64,000 nucleotides of DNA, from positions 206,680-270,679 of the forward strand of contig JAMPAC010000001.1 of the NCBI GenBank assembly GCA_023667395.1, read 5' to 3'. The translations under genes were made by a program, and so were the position numbers. Under the pieces are notes generated by a model. The model had not been told where the DNA came from. It saw only the letters and a program-made list of their open reading frames with translations, and did not search any database. This DNA is from Blautia sp. GTDB taxonomy: Bacteria > Bacillota > Clostridia > Lachnospirales > Lachnospiraceae. This document shows positions 54,298-62,332 of the stretch, piece after piece (position 1 is the first letter of the stretch; each line of letters starts with the position of its first letter).

Positions 54298-55785
54298 ATG
54301 ACAAGTCAGACATTGTGGGAAGCCCGCAAATATGAGGAGGCTTTCGGAAAAACGATTTCCAAGGAGGAGCGGCCGGGCTTTCATTTGTCCCCCCGCACCG
54401 GATGGATGAACGATCCTAACGGCTTTTGCTGGTATGGGGGAAAATATCATTTATTTTATCAATATTATCCCTATGATACCCATTGGGGTCCCATGCACTG
54501 GGGACACGCGGTAAGCCGGGATCTGCTGCACTGGAGTTATCTTCCCGCAGCCCTGGCTCCGGATGAAATCTATGATAAGGATGGGTGCTTTTCCGGCAAT
54601 GCGCTTGTGCTCCCTGACGGCAGACAGCTGCTGATGTATACGGGCGTGGTCAGGGAACGTCAGCCCAACGGCGGTTACAATGAAGTGCAGACCCAGTGCC
54701 TGGCTGTGGGCGACGGCATCGACTACATAAAATACGAGAACAATCCCGTTCTGGACGAGAAAGACCTGCCCGAGGGCTGCAGCAGATATGATTTCCGCGA
54801 CCCTAAAATGTGGCGGGAAACGGACGGCACTTACCGCTGTATCATCGGCAACCGGCCTGCAGACGGCAGCGGACAGATCCTGCTCTTTACCAGTCCCGAC
54901 GGTTTTGAGTGGCACTATAAAAAGGTGCTGGCGGAAAACCACGATCGTTTTGGAAAGATGTGGGAATGTCCCGACTTTTTCTTCCTGGATGGGAAATGGG
55001 TATTGCTGACCAGCCCCCAGGATATGATGCCCGCGGGATTTGAATACCATAATGGCAACGGGACGCTCTGCCTGATCGGAGACTATGATAAAGCCACGGA
55101 AGATTTTACAGAAGAATCGAATCAGTCCATTGATTACGGCATTGATTTCTATGCCCCCCAGACGGTTCTGACCCAGGACGGACGCCGGGTAATGATCGGA
55201 TGGATGCAGAACTGGGATACCTGTACCCATAGAGGGACACACGAAAAGGGCTGGTATGGCCAGATGAGCCTGCCCCGAGAATTATCCATCAAAAACGGAC
55301 GCCTGTATCAGGCTCCCATCAGGGAGCTGGAGTCTCTGAGGCAGAATAAGGCAGTTTATGAAAATGTCACCGTATCAGAAACTGTCACGCTGGATGGCGT
55401 CAAAGGACGCCGGGTGGATATGGAAGTGACAATCCGCCCGGAAGAAGGCTGCGATCTGTACCGGAAATTCGCGATCCGCTTCGCCCAGAACGAACAGTAC
55501 CACACCTCCCTCAGTTTCCGGCCCCATGAGTCGGTACTGAAGATCGACCGGAAATTCTCCGGTTCCAGAAAAGCGATCATCCACCAGCGGCGCAGCAAGG
55601 TGAGCCATCAGGATGGACGGTTAAAGCTGCGTATCATTCTGGACCGATACAGTGTGGAGGTCTTCGTAAACGACGGGATACAGGTGGTATCCGCCGTCCT
55701 GTACACGGATCAGGAGGCGGACGGCATTTCTTTCCTGGCGGACGGAACGGTGAATATTGACGTGGTAAAATATGACCTTATTTAG
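54298..55785 (+). CDS. Glycoside hydrolase family 32 (sucrose / fructo-oligosaccharide hydrolase)
   Basis: 495 residues. Catalytic nucleophile Asp39 in WMNDPNG, transition-state stabiliser Asp168 in YDFRDPK and acid/base Glu223 in MWECPDFF are all present. The C-terminal beta-sandwich is complete (VEVFVNDGIQVVSAVLY). No signal peptide, so it acts in the cytoplasm on imported beta-fructosides, releasing fructose. It may be a sucrose(-phosphate) hydrolase or an exo-fructosidase. AAGGAG lies 12 bases before the ATG. Confidence 0.95.
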   Translation: MTSQTLWEARKYEEAFGKTISKEERPGFHLSPRTGWMNDPNGFCWYGGKYHLFYQYYPYDTHWGPMHWGHAVSRDLLHWSYLPAALAPDEIYDKDGCFSGNALVLPDGRQLLMYTGVVRERQPNGGYNEVQTQCLAVGDGIDYIKYENNPVLDEKDLPEGCSRYDFRDPKMWRETDGTYRCIIGNRPADGSGQILLFTSPDGFEWHYKKVLAENHDRFGKMWECPDFFFLDGKWVLLTSPQDMMPAGFEYHNGNGTLCLIGDYDKATEDFTEESNQSIDYGIDFYAPQTVLTQDGRRVMIGWMQNWDTCTHRGTHEKGWYGQMSLPRELSIKNGRLYQAPIRELESLRQNKAVYENVTVSETVTLDGVKGRRVDMEVTIRPEEGCDLYRKFAIRFAQNEQYHTSLSFRPHESVLKIDRKFSGSRKAIIHQRRSKVSHQDGRLKLRIILDRYSVEVFVNDGIQVVSAVLYTDQEADGISFLADGTVNIDVVKYDLI

Positions 55786-55849
55786 GGTAGGGATACGTCA
55801 TTCTTCATCCGGATTTTAGATTCTGCAGAGCGGAATCATGGAGGTTAGT

Positions 55850-56815
55850 ATGAAAAAATTTGATGTTGTCGCTTTAGGCGAATTATTGATCGATTTTACG
55901 GAAAACGGAATGAGCGGCCAGGGAAACCCCATTTACGAGGCCAATCCCGGCGGCGCGCCCTGCAACGTGCTGGCCATGCTGAACAGGGCAGGCAGGAAGA
56001 CCGCTTTTATCGGAAAGGTGGGGAAAGATATCTTTGGCAGCCGCCTGAGGGCAGTTCTGGAGGAAGTGGGGATCGATACCTCCAACCTGGTCACGGATGA
56101 GGATGCCAGAACCACCCTCGCCTTTGTGGAAACGCTGCCCGGCGGCGACAGGGACTTTTCCTTTTACCGCAACCCCGGCGCGGATATGATGTTAAGGGAA
56201 GACGAACTGCAGGAAGGCCTGATCCGGAATACCGAAATCTTCCACTTCGGAACCCTTTCCATGACACACGAGGGCGTGCGGCGGGCAACCAGAAAGGCAA
56301 TTGCGATTGCGAAAGAGAGCGGCGCGCTGATATCCTTTGACCCGAACCTGCGCCCGCCCCTGTGGGACTCCCTTGAAGAGGCCAGGGAGCAGGCCGCCTA
56401 CGGCTTTTCCCAGTGTGATATCCTGAAAATCTCGGACAATGAGATCCAGTGGTTTACCGGGGAGGATGATTTCGATACCGGCATCAGGAAGCTGCAGGAG
56501 CAGTACCATATTCCCCTGATCATGCTCTCCATGGGCCGGGAGGGAAGTCGCGCCTATTATAAGGATCTGCGCGTGGAAGTGGAGCCTTTCCTGCAGGATG
56601 GCACCATAGAGACTACTGGCGCAGGAGATACGTTCGGTGCCTGCTGCCTGCACCATGTATTACAATATGGCCTGGACAACCTGGATGAGGAAAAGCTGAC
56701 AGAAATGCTGACCTTTGCCAATGCGGCTGCCTCCATCGTCACCACCAGGAAAGGCGCCCTGCGCGTGATGCCTGAAGTGGAGGAAGTGGAAGCCTTTATC
56801 AACAGCAGGAAATAA
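55850..56815 (+). CDS. PfkB-family carbohydrate kinase, probable fructokinase
   Basis: 321 residues. PfkB signature 1 is NPGGAPCNVLAMLNRAG and signature 2 with the catalytic Asp is TTGAGDTFGACCL. The lid strands ALGELLIDFTEN and GSRAYYKDLRVEVEPF are typical of fructokinases. It converts fructose from GH32 into fructose-6-phosphate. GGAGG precedes the ATG at five bases; an upstream in-frame ATG contains that site. Last gene of the operon. Confidence 0.92.
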   Translation: MKKFDVVALGELLIDFTENGMSGQGNPIYEANPGGAPCNVLAMLNRAGRKTAFIGKVGKDIFGSRLRAVLEEVGIDTSNLVTDEDARTTLAFVETLPGGDRDFSFYRNPGADMMLREDELQEGLIRNTEIFHFGTLSMTHEGVRRATRKAIAIAKESGALISFDPNLRPPLWDSLEEAREQAAYGFSQCDILKISDNEIQWFTGEDDFDTGIRKLQEQYHIPLIMLSMGREGSRAYYKDLRVEVEPFLQDGTIETTGAGDTFGACCLHHVLQYGLDNLDEEKLTEMLTFANAAASIVTTRKGALRVMPEVEEVEAFINSRK

Positions 56816-56825
56816 GACAAGACTG

Positions 56826-56860
56826 ACAAACCGGAAGCGCATGCACGCTTCCGGTTTTGT
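56826..56860. terminator. Bidirectional terminator between the PfkB gene and the flavoprotein gene
   Basis: ACAAACCGGAAGCG pairs with CGCTTCCGGTTTTGT around a five- to six-base loop. A T-run (TTTTG) follows on the plus strand and TTTGT on the minus strand, serving the two convergent genes. Confidence 0.8.
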
Positions 56861-56879
56861 ATGTAAAGCAAAATATCTT

Positions 56880-57497
56880 TTAACGGATAAAGTTCATCCT
56901 TGCGAAAGGCTCCTTTTCCGGGATGCCGTACTTCTCTTTCCCGAGGGCGATGCTCTTCATCAGGAACGCCATGTTATGCGCCAGGGTGCGCATCATCTGC
57001 AGACCCTCCAGATCCTGCTCCGCCTCCCCCGGCGCCGCGCCGTGGATGCCGTTCCAGTACTGCCCGGAGGCAATGGGCATTCCCGCAATGCCGAAGAATT
57101 TATTCAATTCGTCATAGGTCGCCGTCAGGCCGCCGCGCCTTGCCGCCGCCACCGCTGCGCCCACTTTCATGGTCTTGTCGAAACGGGTGCTGTAGAAAAG
57201 CCTGGTCAGGAAAGCCACCAGCGTGGCGTTGGCGGATGCATAGTAAACGGGACTTCCCACCACAAGCCCGTCGCACTCCTCAAACTTCCCCGCCGCCGCG
57301 TTCACGGCATCGTCAAACACACATTTGCCGTTCCTGGCGCACTGCCCGCAGCCGATGCATCCCCGGATATCCTGGTTGCCGATATGCAGGATCTCCACTT
57401 CGATCCCCTCCTCCGCGAACACCTTTTCCATCTCACGCAGGGCTACATAGGTATTTCCCTGTGGTTTCGGGCTTCCGTTGATCATTAATACTTTCAT
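56880..57497 (-). CDS. Iron-sulfur flavoprotein (NADPH-dependent FMN reductase-like)
   Basis: 205 residues. The flavodoxin-like fold starts with MINGSPKPQGNTYVAL (phosphate loop) and includes VVGSPVYYASANATLVAFLTRLFY. A compact cysteine motif GCIGCGQCARNGKC binds a [4Fe-4S] cluster, as in Isf-type proteins. It transfers electrons to small oxidised substrates. Partner and substrate are unknown. It stands alone between convergent terminators. Confidence 0.9.
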   Translation of the reverse strand: MKVLMINGSPKPQGNTYVALREMEKVFAEEGIEVEILHIGNQDIRGCIGCGQCARNGKCVFDDAVNAAAGKFEECDGLVVGSPVYYASANATLVAFLTRLFYSTRFDKTMKVGAAVAAARRGGLTATYDELNKFFGIAGMPIASGQYWNGIHGAAPGEAEQDLEGLQMMRTLAHNMAFLMKSIALGKEKYGIPEKEPFARMNFIR

Positions 57498-57538
57498 GTT
57501 CCTACCTCCGTCTTATTATTTAAGTGTTGCTGCTTTCA

Positions 57539-58936
57539 TTATACAATTTTTTCCAAAATATCTTTATATGGAACCAACGTAACGTTGCCCATCTTGTCGG
57601 CAGCCTCCACACAGCCCTTTGTGAATCCCTCTTTTGCAAATAAGTACAACCAGATTTTATTGTAATGGAATGCCCGGCTTCGCTGTATCAACATTTCCAA
57701 AACACCCTTATCAACCTTTTCATTTGTCCATTTACACTCGCCAAACAGTGCTGTATCCCTGTCCTGTTCCCCCATAATATCTATCTCTGTTTGACTCCGG
57801 GTAAACGGATCCGTCCCCCACCAACGTCCCAGACTCCTGAACTCTACGGGAGATTCTCCCGTTAACAGCAGTTTCCAAAGGTACTGTTTGCATATCTCCT
57901 CAAATACTTTTCCCATATAGTCCGACAAATATGGTTCTATCCGCCTGTAAGCCAGGTCGGCAGCGCCGCGGCAGATAATGGACTTATTCTCCGGTACAAA
58001 CCGGTACCAGAATCGAAACATATTATCAGCAATACTGTAAATCGACTTCCGGGATGCCTTTTCGCCATATGGCGTTTCCCTTTGGATCAGTCCCAATGCA
58101 ATCAGATTTTTTAAATAAGCGGCACAAACGCTGGTTTCCTCTCCAACCTTTGTAGAAATTTCCGCCATACGCGAAGCGCCTGTTGCAACAGCCGTGATAA
58201 TTGCATTATAAAGCGCAGGTTCCCTTACTTCCTGCTTTAGCAGGTTTTCCGGCTCTTCAAAAAGCGAGGAAATCGGGTTTAAAAACGTAGCCTTAATATT
58301 ATCCTCAATACTCAGCCTGTCATCCATCTGCAGCAGATACTGCGGCGTCCCTCCCGCCATGCCATAAATCAACGCTTTCTCTTCACCGGAAAAATTCCTG
58401 GAATATCGGCACGTATCCGCAAAATCAAAAGGCAGTATCTTCATCTGTGCTGTCCGTCTGCCATAGAGCGGGGCTTTGTATGCCAATACATGATCTTCCA
58501 TATATGACATGGAAGATCCGCAAAGAATCAGCATTAATTTAGAGCGGTCCCTGTATCGGTCGATCAATAGCTGTAAAGTGGAGGCAAAGCTTTTTGACGA
58601 ACGGGCCACATACGGATACTCGTCGATCACCAGAACCAGACGGTTTCTTTCCGCCAGCTTAAAAACATATTCCAGTGCTGCCTGAAAGGAAACAAATGCT
58701 GTCTCCGCCGGAACACCCATTCCGAATTCCATGATATTTTTGCTGAAATTTTCCAGATTCTGTTTGGCATTGCTCTCTACACCCATAAAATAAATTGCCT
58801 GTTTATCTCTGATAAACTGGCTGATAAGCGCTGTTTTTCCCACACGACGGCGTCCATATATAACTGCGAACTCAAATTTATCAGATGCGGATAATTGTTC
58901 AAGGGATTTCAATTCGTGCTCTCTTCCAATAAACAT
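57539..58936 (-). CDS. Archaeal-type ATPase with DUF234 nuclease-like C-terminus
   Basis: 465 residues. AAA/STAND P-loop YGRRRVGKTALISQF near residue 30, Walker B VLVIDEYPYVAR near 105, GGTPQYLLQ and an arginine sensor region. A winged helix follows (SRMAEISTKVGEETSVCAAYLKNL). The C-terminal DUF234 domain has a PD-(D/E)XK-like core (EIDIMGEQD...FGECKW). The family is widespread in archaea and Clostridia and its role is not established. AT-rich; likely accessory. Confidence 0.88.
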   Translation of the reverse strand: MFIGREHELKSLEQLSASDKFEFAVIYGRRRVGKTALISQFIRDKQAIYFMGVESNAKQNLENFSKNIMEFGMGVPAETAFVSFQAALEYVFKLAERNRLVLVIDEYPYVARSSKSFASTLQLLIDRYRDRSKLMLILCGSSMSYMEDHVLAYKAPLYGRRTAQMKILPFDFADTCRYSRNFSGEEKALIYGMAGGTPQYLLQMDDRLSIEDNIKATFLNPISSLFEEPENLLKQEVREPALYNAIITAVATGASRMAEISTKVGEETSVCAAYLKNLIALGLIQRETPYGEKASRKSIYSIADNMFRFWYRFVPENKSIICRGAADLAYRRIEPYLSDYMGKVFEEICKQYLWKLLLTGESPVEFRSLGRWWGTDPFTRSQTEIDIMGEQDRDTALFGECKWTNEKVDKGVLEMLIQRSRAFHYNKIWLYLFAKEGFTKGCVEAADKMGNVTLVPYKDILEKIV

Positions 58937-58962
58937 ACTCCTGCCTCCCAGCCGTTACATGA

Positions 58963-58994
58963 TATGTTATATTGTCTGATCTCAGTATAACATA
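58963..58994 (-). promoter_or_regulatory. Extended -10 promoter with inverted repeat, upstream of the DUF234 ATPase
   Basis: TATGTTATA (58963-58971) and TATAACATA (58986-58994) form perfect 9-bp arms. On the minus strand the right arm contains TGT-TATACT (TATACT at 58984-58989), an extended -10 element. The ATPase ATG is ~48 bases downstream. The palindrome may be an operator for self-control. Confidence 0.45.
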
Positions 58995-59018
58995 CCGCCA
59001 TATTTTAGTCAATTACGA

Positions 59019-59046
59019 TTTACTTATTTACGATTTACTTTATAAT
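59019..59046 (+). promoter_or_regulatory. Putative promoter of the FHA/PP2C/kinase operon
   Basis: TTTACT (59019-59024), a 16-base spacer and a perfect TATAAT (59041-59046), about 100 bases before the first gene. The sequence ACGATTTACTT occurs twice, 15 bases apart, across the promoter and could bind a regulator. Confidence 0.55.
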
Positions 59047-59143
59047 ATGTCTCCCCCACGGAAACCAGTTGGACGATTCGAAAAACACGACTGTTACAAT
59101 GGTAACAATTCAGCAGTCACAAAAGAAAGGAACAGAAATCTAT

Positions 59144-59860
59144 ATGAAATTCATGGAAGCGGTAGAGCATGTTTTTTCCCACTATGCCGTATTTGAGGGG
59201 CGCGCCAGACGCAGCGAATTCTGGTATTTTCAATTGTTCTATTATCTCGTCCTGACAGCCTTGGCCACGCTGGCCTTCACCGGCATTGCAGCCTTGCTGA
59301 TCCCCGTCTTCATGGTGGGAGCCCTCGTCCCCAACCTGGCGGTCTGCTGGCGGCGGCTTCACGACATTGGCAGAAGCGGCCTGTGGTATTTCATCAGCCT
59401 TGTCCCCTTAGTGGGCACTATCCTGATGATCGTATGGCTTTCACAGGACAGTCAGCCCGGCGACAACCAATATGGACCCAATCCCAAGAATCCGGGGCGT
59501 TACAACGCTCCCCCCGCGCAAAACACGGCATTGCCGGGGCGCGGATGCCTCGCCGTACAGTGTCTTTCGGGGCCGCTGCAGGGACAGACCTATCCCATAC
59601 GGGGCGGGGAGATTCTGTTTGGACGGGAATCGGCCTGCGCCGTCAGGATGCCGGAGGGAACTCCCGGGATCAGCAGGCGGCACTGCTGTATCAGGTGGCA
59701 GCAGGGAGTACCCATGCTGATTGACCTGTCGTCCAGCTACGGCACCTTTTTGGCGGATGGGAAAAAACTTCCGCCCCACTACCCGGAACCGGTTGCCGCC
59801 GGAACACGCTTTTATCTCGGAAACAGGGGAAACCTTTTTCAAATAATTGTCTATTCATAA
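59144..59860 (+). CDS. DUF805 membrane protein fused to an FHA domain
   Basis: 238 residues. The N-terminal ~120 residues are DUF805: GRARRSEFWYFQLFYYLVL, then LAVCWRRLHDIGRSGLWYFISLVPLVG and the terminal GDNQYGPNP. The C-terminal ~90 are an FHA domain with IRGGEILFGRE, ISRRHCCIRW and DLSSSYGTFLADGKKL, carrying the phosphothreonine-binding Arg, Ser-Arg-x-His and Ser/Thr residues. The fusion places a phosphopeptide reader at the membrane. AAAGGAAC precedes the start. First gene of the signalling operon, 13 bases before the next. Confidence 0.88.
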   Translation: MKFMEAVEHVFSHYAVFEGRARRSEFWYFQLFYYLVLTALATLAFTGIAALLIPVFMVGALVPNLAVCWRRLHDIGRSGLWYFISLVPLVGTILMIVWLSQDSQPGDNQYGPNPKNPGRYNAPPAQNTALPGRGCLAVQCLSGPLQGQTYPIRGGEILFGRESACAVRMPEGTPGISRRHCCIRWQQGVPMLIDLSSSYGTFLADGKKLPPHYPEPVAAGTRFYLGNRGNLFQIIVYS

Positions 59861-59873
59861 GGAGGAAACAAAC

Positions 59874-60503
59874 ATGGCGGAGATCAGACAGAAAATCATC
59901 AGCTGTCCCAAAGGGCATTACTATGATGCCAACAGATACGAAAGCTGCCCCTACTGCACCACGGGAGGCTTCTCACCCACCGTTGACCCTTTTGCAGGAG
60001 CGGGATCCGGGGACGGTATCGGGCCGACGGAATACGACGGCGGCGGATCAGGAAATGGCTACGGAAACTTTACCCCCACGGAGGCTCCTGAAGTCAAAAA
60101 ACGTGTGGCGGAGTCCATGAGCAAGACACAGTTTGTGGACGCTTCCACTCCTGCGGGACTGCCCTCGCCTGTAGTCGGATGGCTGGTGGCAGTGGAGGGT
60201 CCCAGCCGGGGATCGGACTACCGGATCCATACCGGCTACAACTACATCGGCAGGGAAGCCGGCGATATCCGTATTCCGGGGGACAACACCATATCGGCGG
60301 AAAAGGACACCAACGTTACCTATGTGCCCCAGACAAAGAAATTCTACATTGCCCACGAACAGGGGAAAAATGTCCTGCTGGTCAACGATCTCCCCGTGAT
60401 CGGCGGCAGCATGGAACTACATAACTATGACATCATTATGATCGGCACCACCAAGCTGATGTTTGTAGGCTTATGCGGCGATAAGTTCAGCTGGGGCGAC
60501 TGA
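59874..60503 (+). CDS. Zinc-ribbon protein with FHA-like domain
   Basis: 209 residues. A zinc ribbon CPKGHYYDANRYESCPYC at 11-28, a Gly-rich linker, then an FHA-like domain (VGWLVAVEGPSRGSDYRIHTGYNYIGREAGDIRI) in which the usual Ser-Arg-x-His is replaced by ISAEKD, so classical phosphothreonine binding may be altered. The TKTQFVDAS-like linker (SKTQFVDASTP) could be phosphorylated by the kinase at the end of the operon and read by partner FHA domains. AAGGAGG precedes the ATG. Its stop overlaps the next ATG. Confidence 0.82.
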   Translation: MAEIRQKIISCPKGHYYDANRYESCPYCTTGGFSPTVDPFAGAGSGDGIGPTEYDGGGSGNGYGNFTPTEAPEVKKRVAESMSKTQFVDASTPAGLPSPVVGWLVAVEGPSRGSDYRIHTGYNYIGREAGDIRIPGDNTISAEKDTNVTYVPQTKKFYIAHEQGKNVLLVNDLPVIGGSMELHNYDIIMIGTTKLMFVGLCGDKFSWGD

Positions 60504-61576
60504 TGCGGAAAGGCTTGGTTATTAATATGACACTTTATAACATGGCAATAAATCATTTCATTCTGTTGTCAGGAAATGACGCAGAAGCGACAGAATCCCT
60601 GATACCGGAATCCCCGATACCGGAATCCCCGATACCGAAAAATCTGACCACACTGATCCCGGTTGTAGGCGCTGTGGCCGCCGTTATACTGCTGGCGCTC
60701 TGTCTGTTCCTGTTCTTCCGTATCAGAGGCAAAAAGAAAAGGGAGGCGGAAAACATGGCGGCTGGAAACTTACCGGAAATTGCCCCCATTGGGGATGTGC
60801 GGGTAGGAAAACTGCATGAGCAGGGCGCCCGGGAGGGACAGCAGGACTGCTTCGGCGTGTCAGATCAGTCCCTGATGCGGGGCCGGGGTCTGCTGGCGGT
60901 AGTGGCTGACGGAATGGGCGGCCTGTCGGACGGCGACAAGGTCAGCGCCGCAGCAGTCAGCGCGGTTTTGGACGGATTTGCCCTGTATCGGGGCAAATGT
61001 ACACAGGAACAGCAGCTGCTCATGCTGGCAAGGCAGGCGGTGGAAGCCGTGGACGAACTGCTGGGTCCCTCCGGCTATAACAAAAGCGGCTCCACCCTGG
61101 TCATGGGACTGGTTCGAGACAGCTTGTTTTCTTTCCTGTCCATCGGGGACAGCCGGATCTGCCTGTACCGCCACGGACTGTTGATGCAGCTGAACCGGGA
61201 ACATATTTTCCGGAACCAACTGGCTCTCGACGCCATAAACGGGGAGCTTCCCCTGCAGGACGCATACACAGACTCCCGCAGCAGCGGCCTTACCAGCTTT
61301 CTCGGCATGGGCGCGCTGGAACACATCGATATGCCCGCGTCGCCCCTGCGGCTGATCCCGGGAGATAAACTGCTGTTGATGAGCGACGGCGTTTACAACG
61401 CCCTGAACGAGGAGGAGTTGATCTCTTCGTTAAAAGGCTCTCCCGAAGACGTGGTGTCAAACCTCCGTCAGGCCATCCTGGAAAAAGGCTTTACCAACCA
61501 GGACAATTACACAGCCGTCATTCTGGAATGTATGCCCGTCAGCAGCGAAGAACAGGCAAGGAAAGAACAGGAATAG
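60503..61576 (+). CDS. Membrane-anchored PP2C-family Ser/Thr phosphatase
   Basis: Up to 357 residues. A membrane helix (LIPVVGAVAAVILLALCLFLFF) near residues 51-72 follows an IPESP repeat stretch. The PP2C domain has VVADGMGGLSDG (metal Asp), STLVMGLV, SIGDSRICLYR, LLLMSDGVYNAL and NQDNYTAVIL, so all metal ligands are present. It should reverse phosphorylation by the operon's kinase, at the membrane. The start is uncertain: ATG 60503 (TGATG junction) or ATG 60527. N-terminal residues before the helix look extracellular. Confidence 0.9.
   Translation: MRKGLVINMTLYNMAINHFILLSGNDAEATESLIPESPIPESPIPKNLTTLIPVVGAVAAVILLALCLFLFFRIRGKKKREAENMAAGNLPEIAPIGDVRVGKLHEQGAREGQQDCFGVSDQSLMRGRGLLAVVADGMGGLSDGDKVSAAAVSAVLDGFALYRGKCTQEQQLLMLARQAVEAVDELLGPSGYNKSGSTLVMGLVRDSLFSFLSIGDSRICLYRHGLLMQLNREHIFRNQLALDAINGELPLQDAYTDSRSSGLTSFLGMGALEHIDMPASPLRLIPGDKLLLMSDGVYNALNEEELISSLKGSPEDVVSNLRQAILEKGFTNQDNYTAVILECMPVSSEEQARKEQE
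60593..60637 (+). repeat. Three 15-bp in-frame tandem repeats
   Basis: GAATCCCTGATACCG followed by two copies of GAATCCCCGATACCG. Inside the PP2C gene they encode the IPESP repeats of the extracellular stretch. The unit length keeps the frame, so copy number can vary without loss of function. Confidence 0.8.
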
Positions 61577-61579
61577 AAA

Positions 61580-62302
61580 ATGAGTGGATCGATCTTATAC
61601 GCAAATTATACGGATACAGGCGGACGCCCCTGCAACGAGGACACAGTGGACCATAAATGGACCGGACAGGATCACCTCTGCGTAGTGCTGGCTGACGGCC
61701 TGGGCGGACACGGAGGCGGGAAATCGGCATCCCAGGAAGCGGTAAAGACGATCCTGGAAAGCTGGGAGCATTCCTTTACTCCCAACGACCTGTGCGACCT
61801 GATCCTGGACGCCCACCGTCAGGTCCTGGCCCTGCAGACGCCTGTCTGCAGGATGAAGACCACCGTGGTGGTACTGGCGGTGGAGCCGGAGCGGGCCATA
61901 TGGGCTCACGTGGGCGATTCCAGGCTTTATCATTTCCTGGACGGAAAACTGATCTTCCAGACCAGGGATCACAGCGCCTCGCAGATCGCAGTGCTGATGA
62001 ACCAGATCAGGCCTGAGGAAATCCGCTTCCATGAGGATCGCAGCCATATTTTCCGAGCCCTGGGGCAGGAAAACGGGTTAAGCGTGGACACTCAGGAACA
62101 GCCCCTTTCCCCTGGACGGCACGCTTTCCTCCTCTGCAGCGACGGCTTCTGGGAATACGTCTATGAAAAGGAAATGGAGGAGGATCTGCATCTTTCGGCA
62201 TCCCCTGAGGACTGGCTGGAACGCATGAGAGCCCGTCTGGGCAGCCGGGCCGGTCAGGACAACGACAACAATACCGCAGCTGCAGTCTGGCTGACGGTCT
62301 GA
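61580..62302 (+). CDS. Soluble PP2C-family Ser/Thr phosphatase
   Basis: 240 residues. VVLADGLGGHGGG, AHVGDSRLYHF, FLLCSDGFWEYV and GQDNDNNTAAAVWL give the full PP2C metal site. No membrane segment. It starts three bases after the stop of the first phosphatase. Two phosphatases of different location in one operon suggest separate control of membrane and cytoplasmic substrates. Confidence 0.92.
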   Translation: MSGSILYANYTDTGGRPCNEDTVDHKWTGQDHLCVVLADGLGGHGGGKSASQEAVKTILESWEHSFTPNDLCDLILDAHRQVLALQTPVCRMKTTVVVLAVEPERAIWAHVGDSRLYHFLDGKLIFQTRDHSASQIAVLMNQIRPEEIRFHEDRSHIFRALGQENGLSVDTQEQPLSPGRHAFLLCSDGFWEYVYEKEMEEDLHLSASPEDWLERMRARLGSRAGQDNDNNTAAAVWLTV

Positions 62303-62332
62303 TTCTTTGAAAAGGAAGGATACAACCAAACC

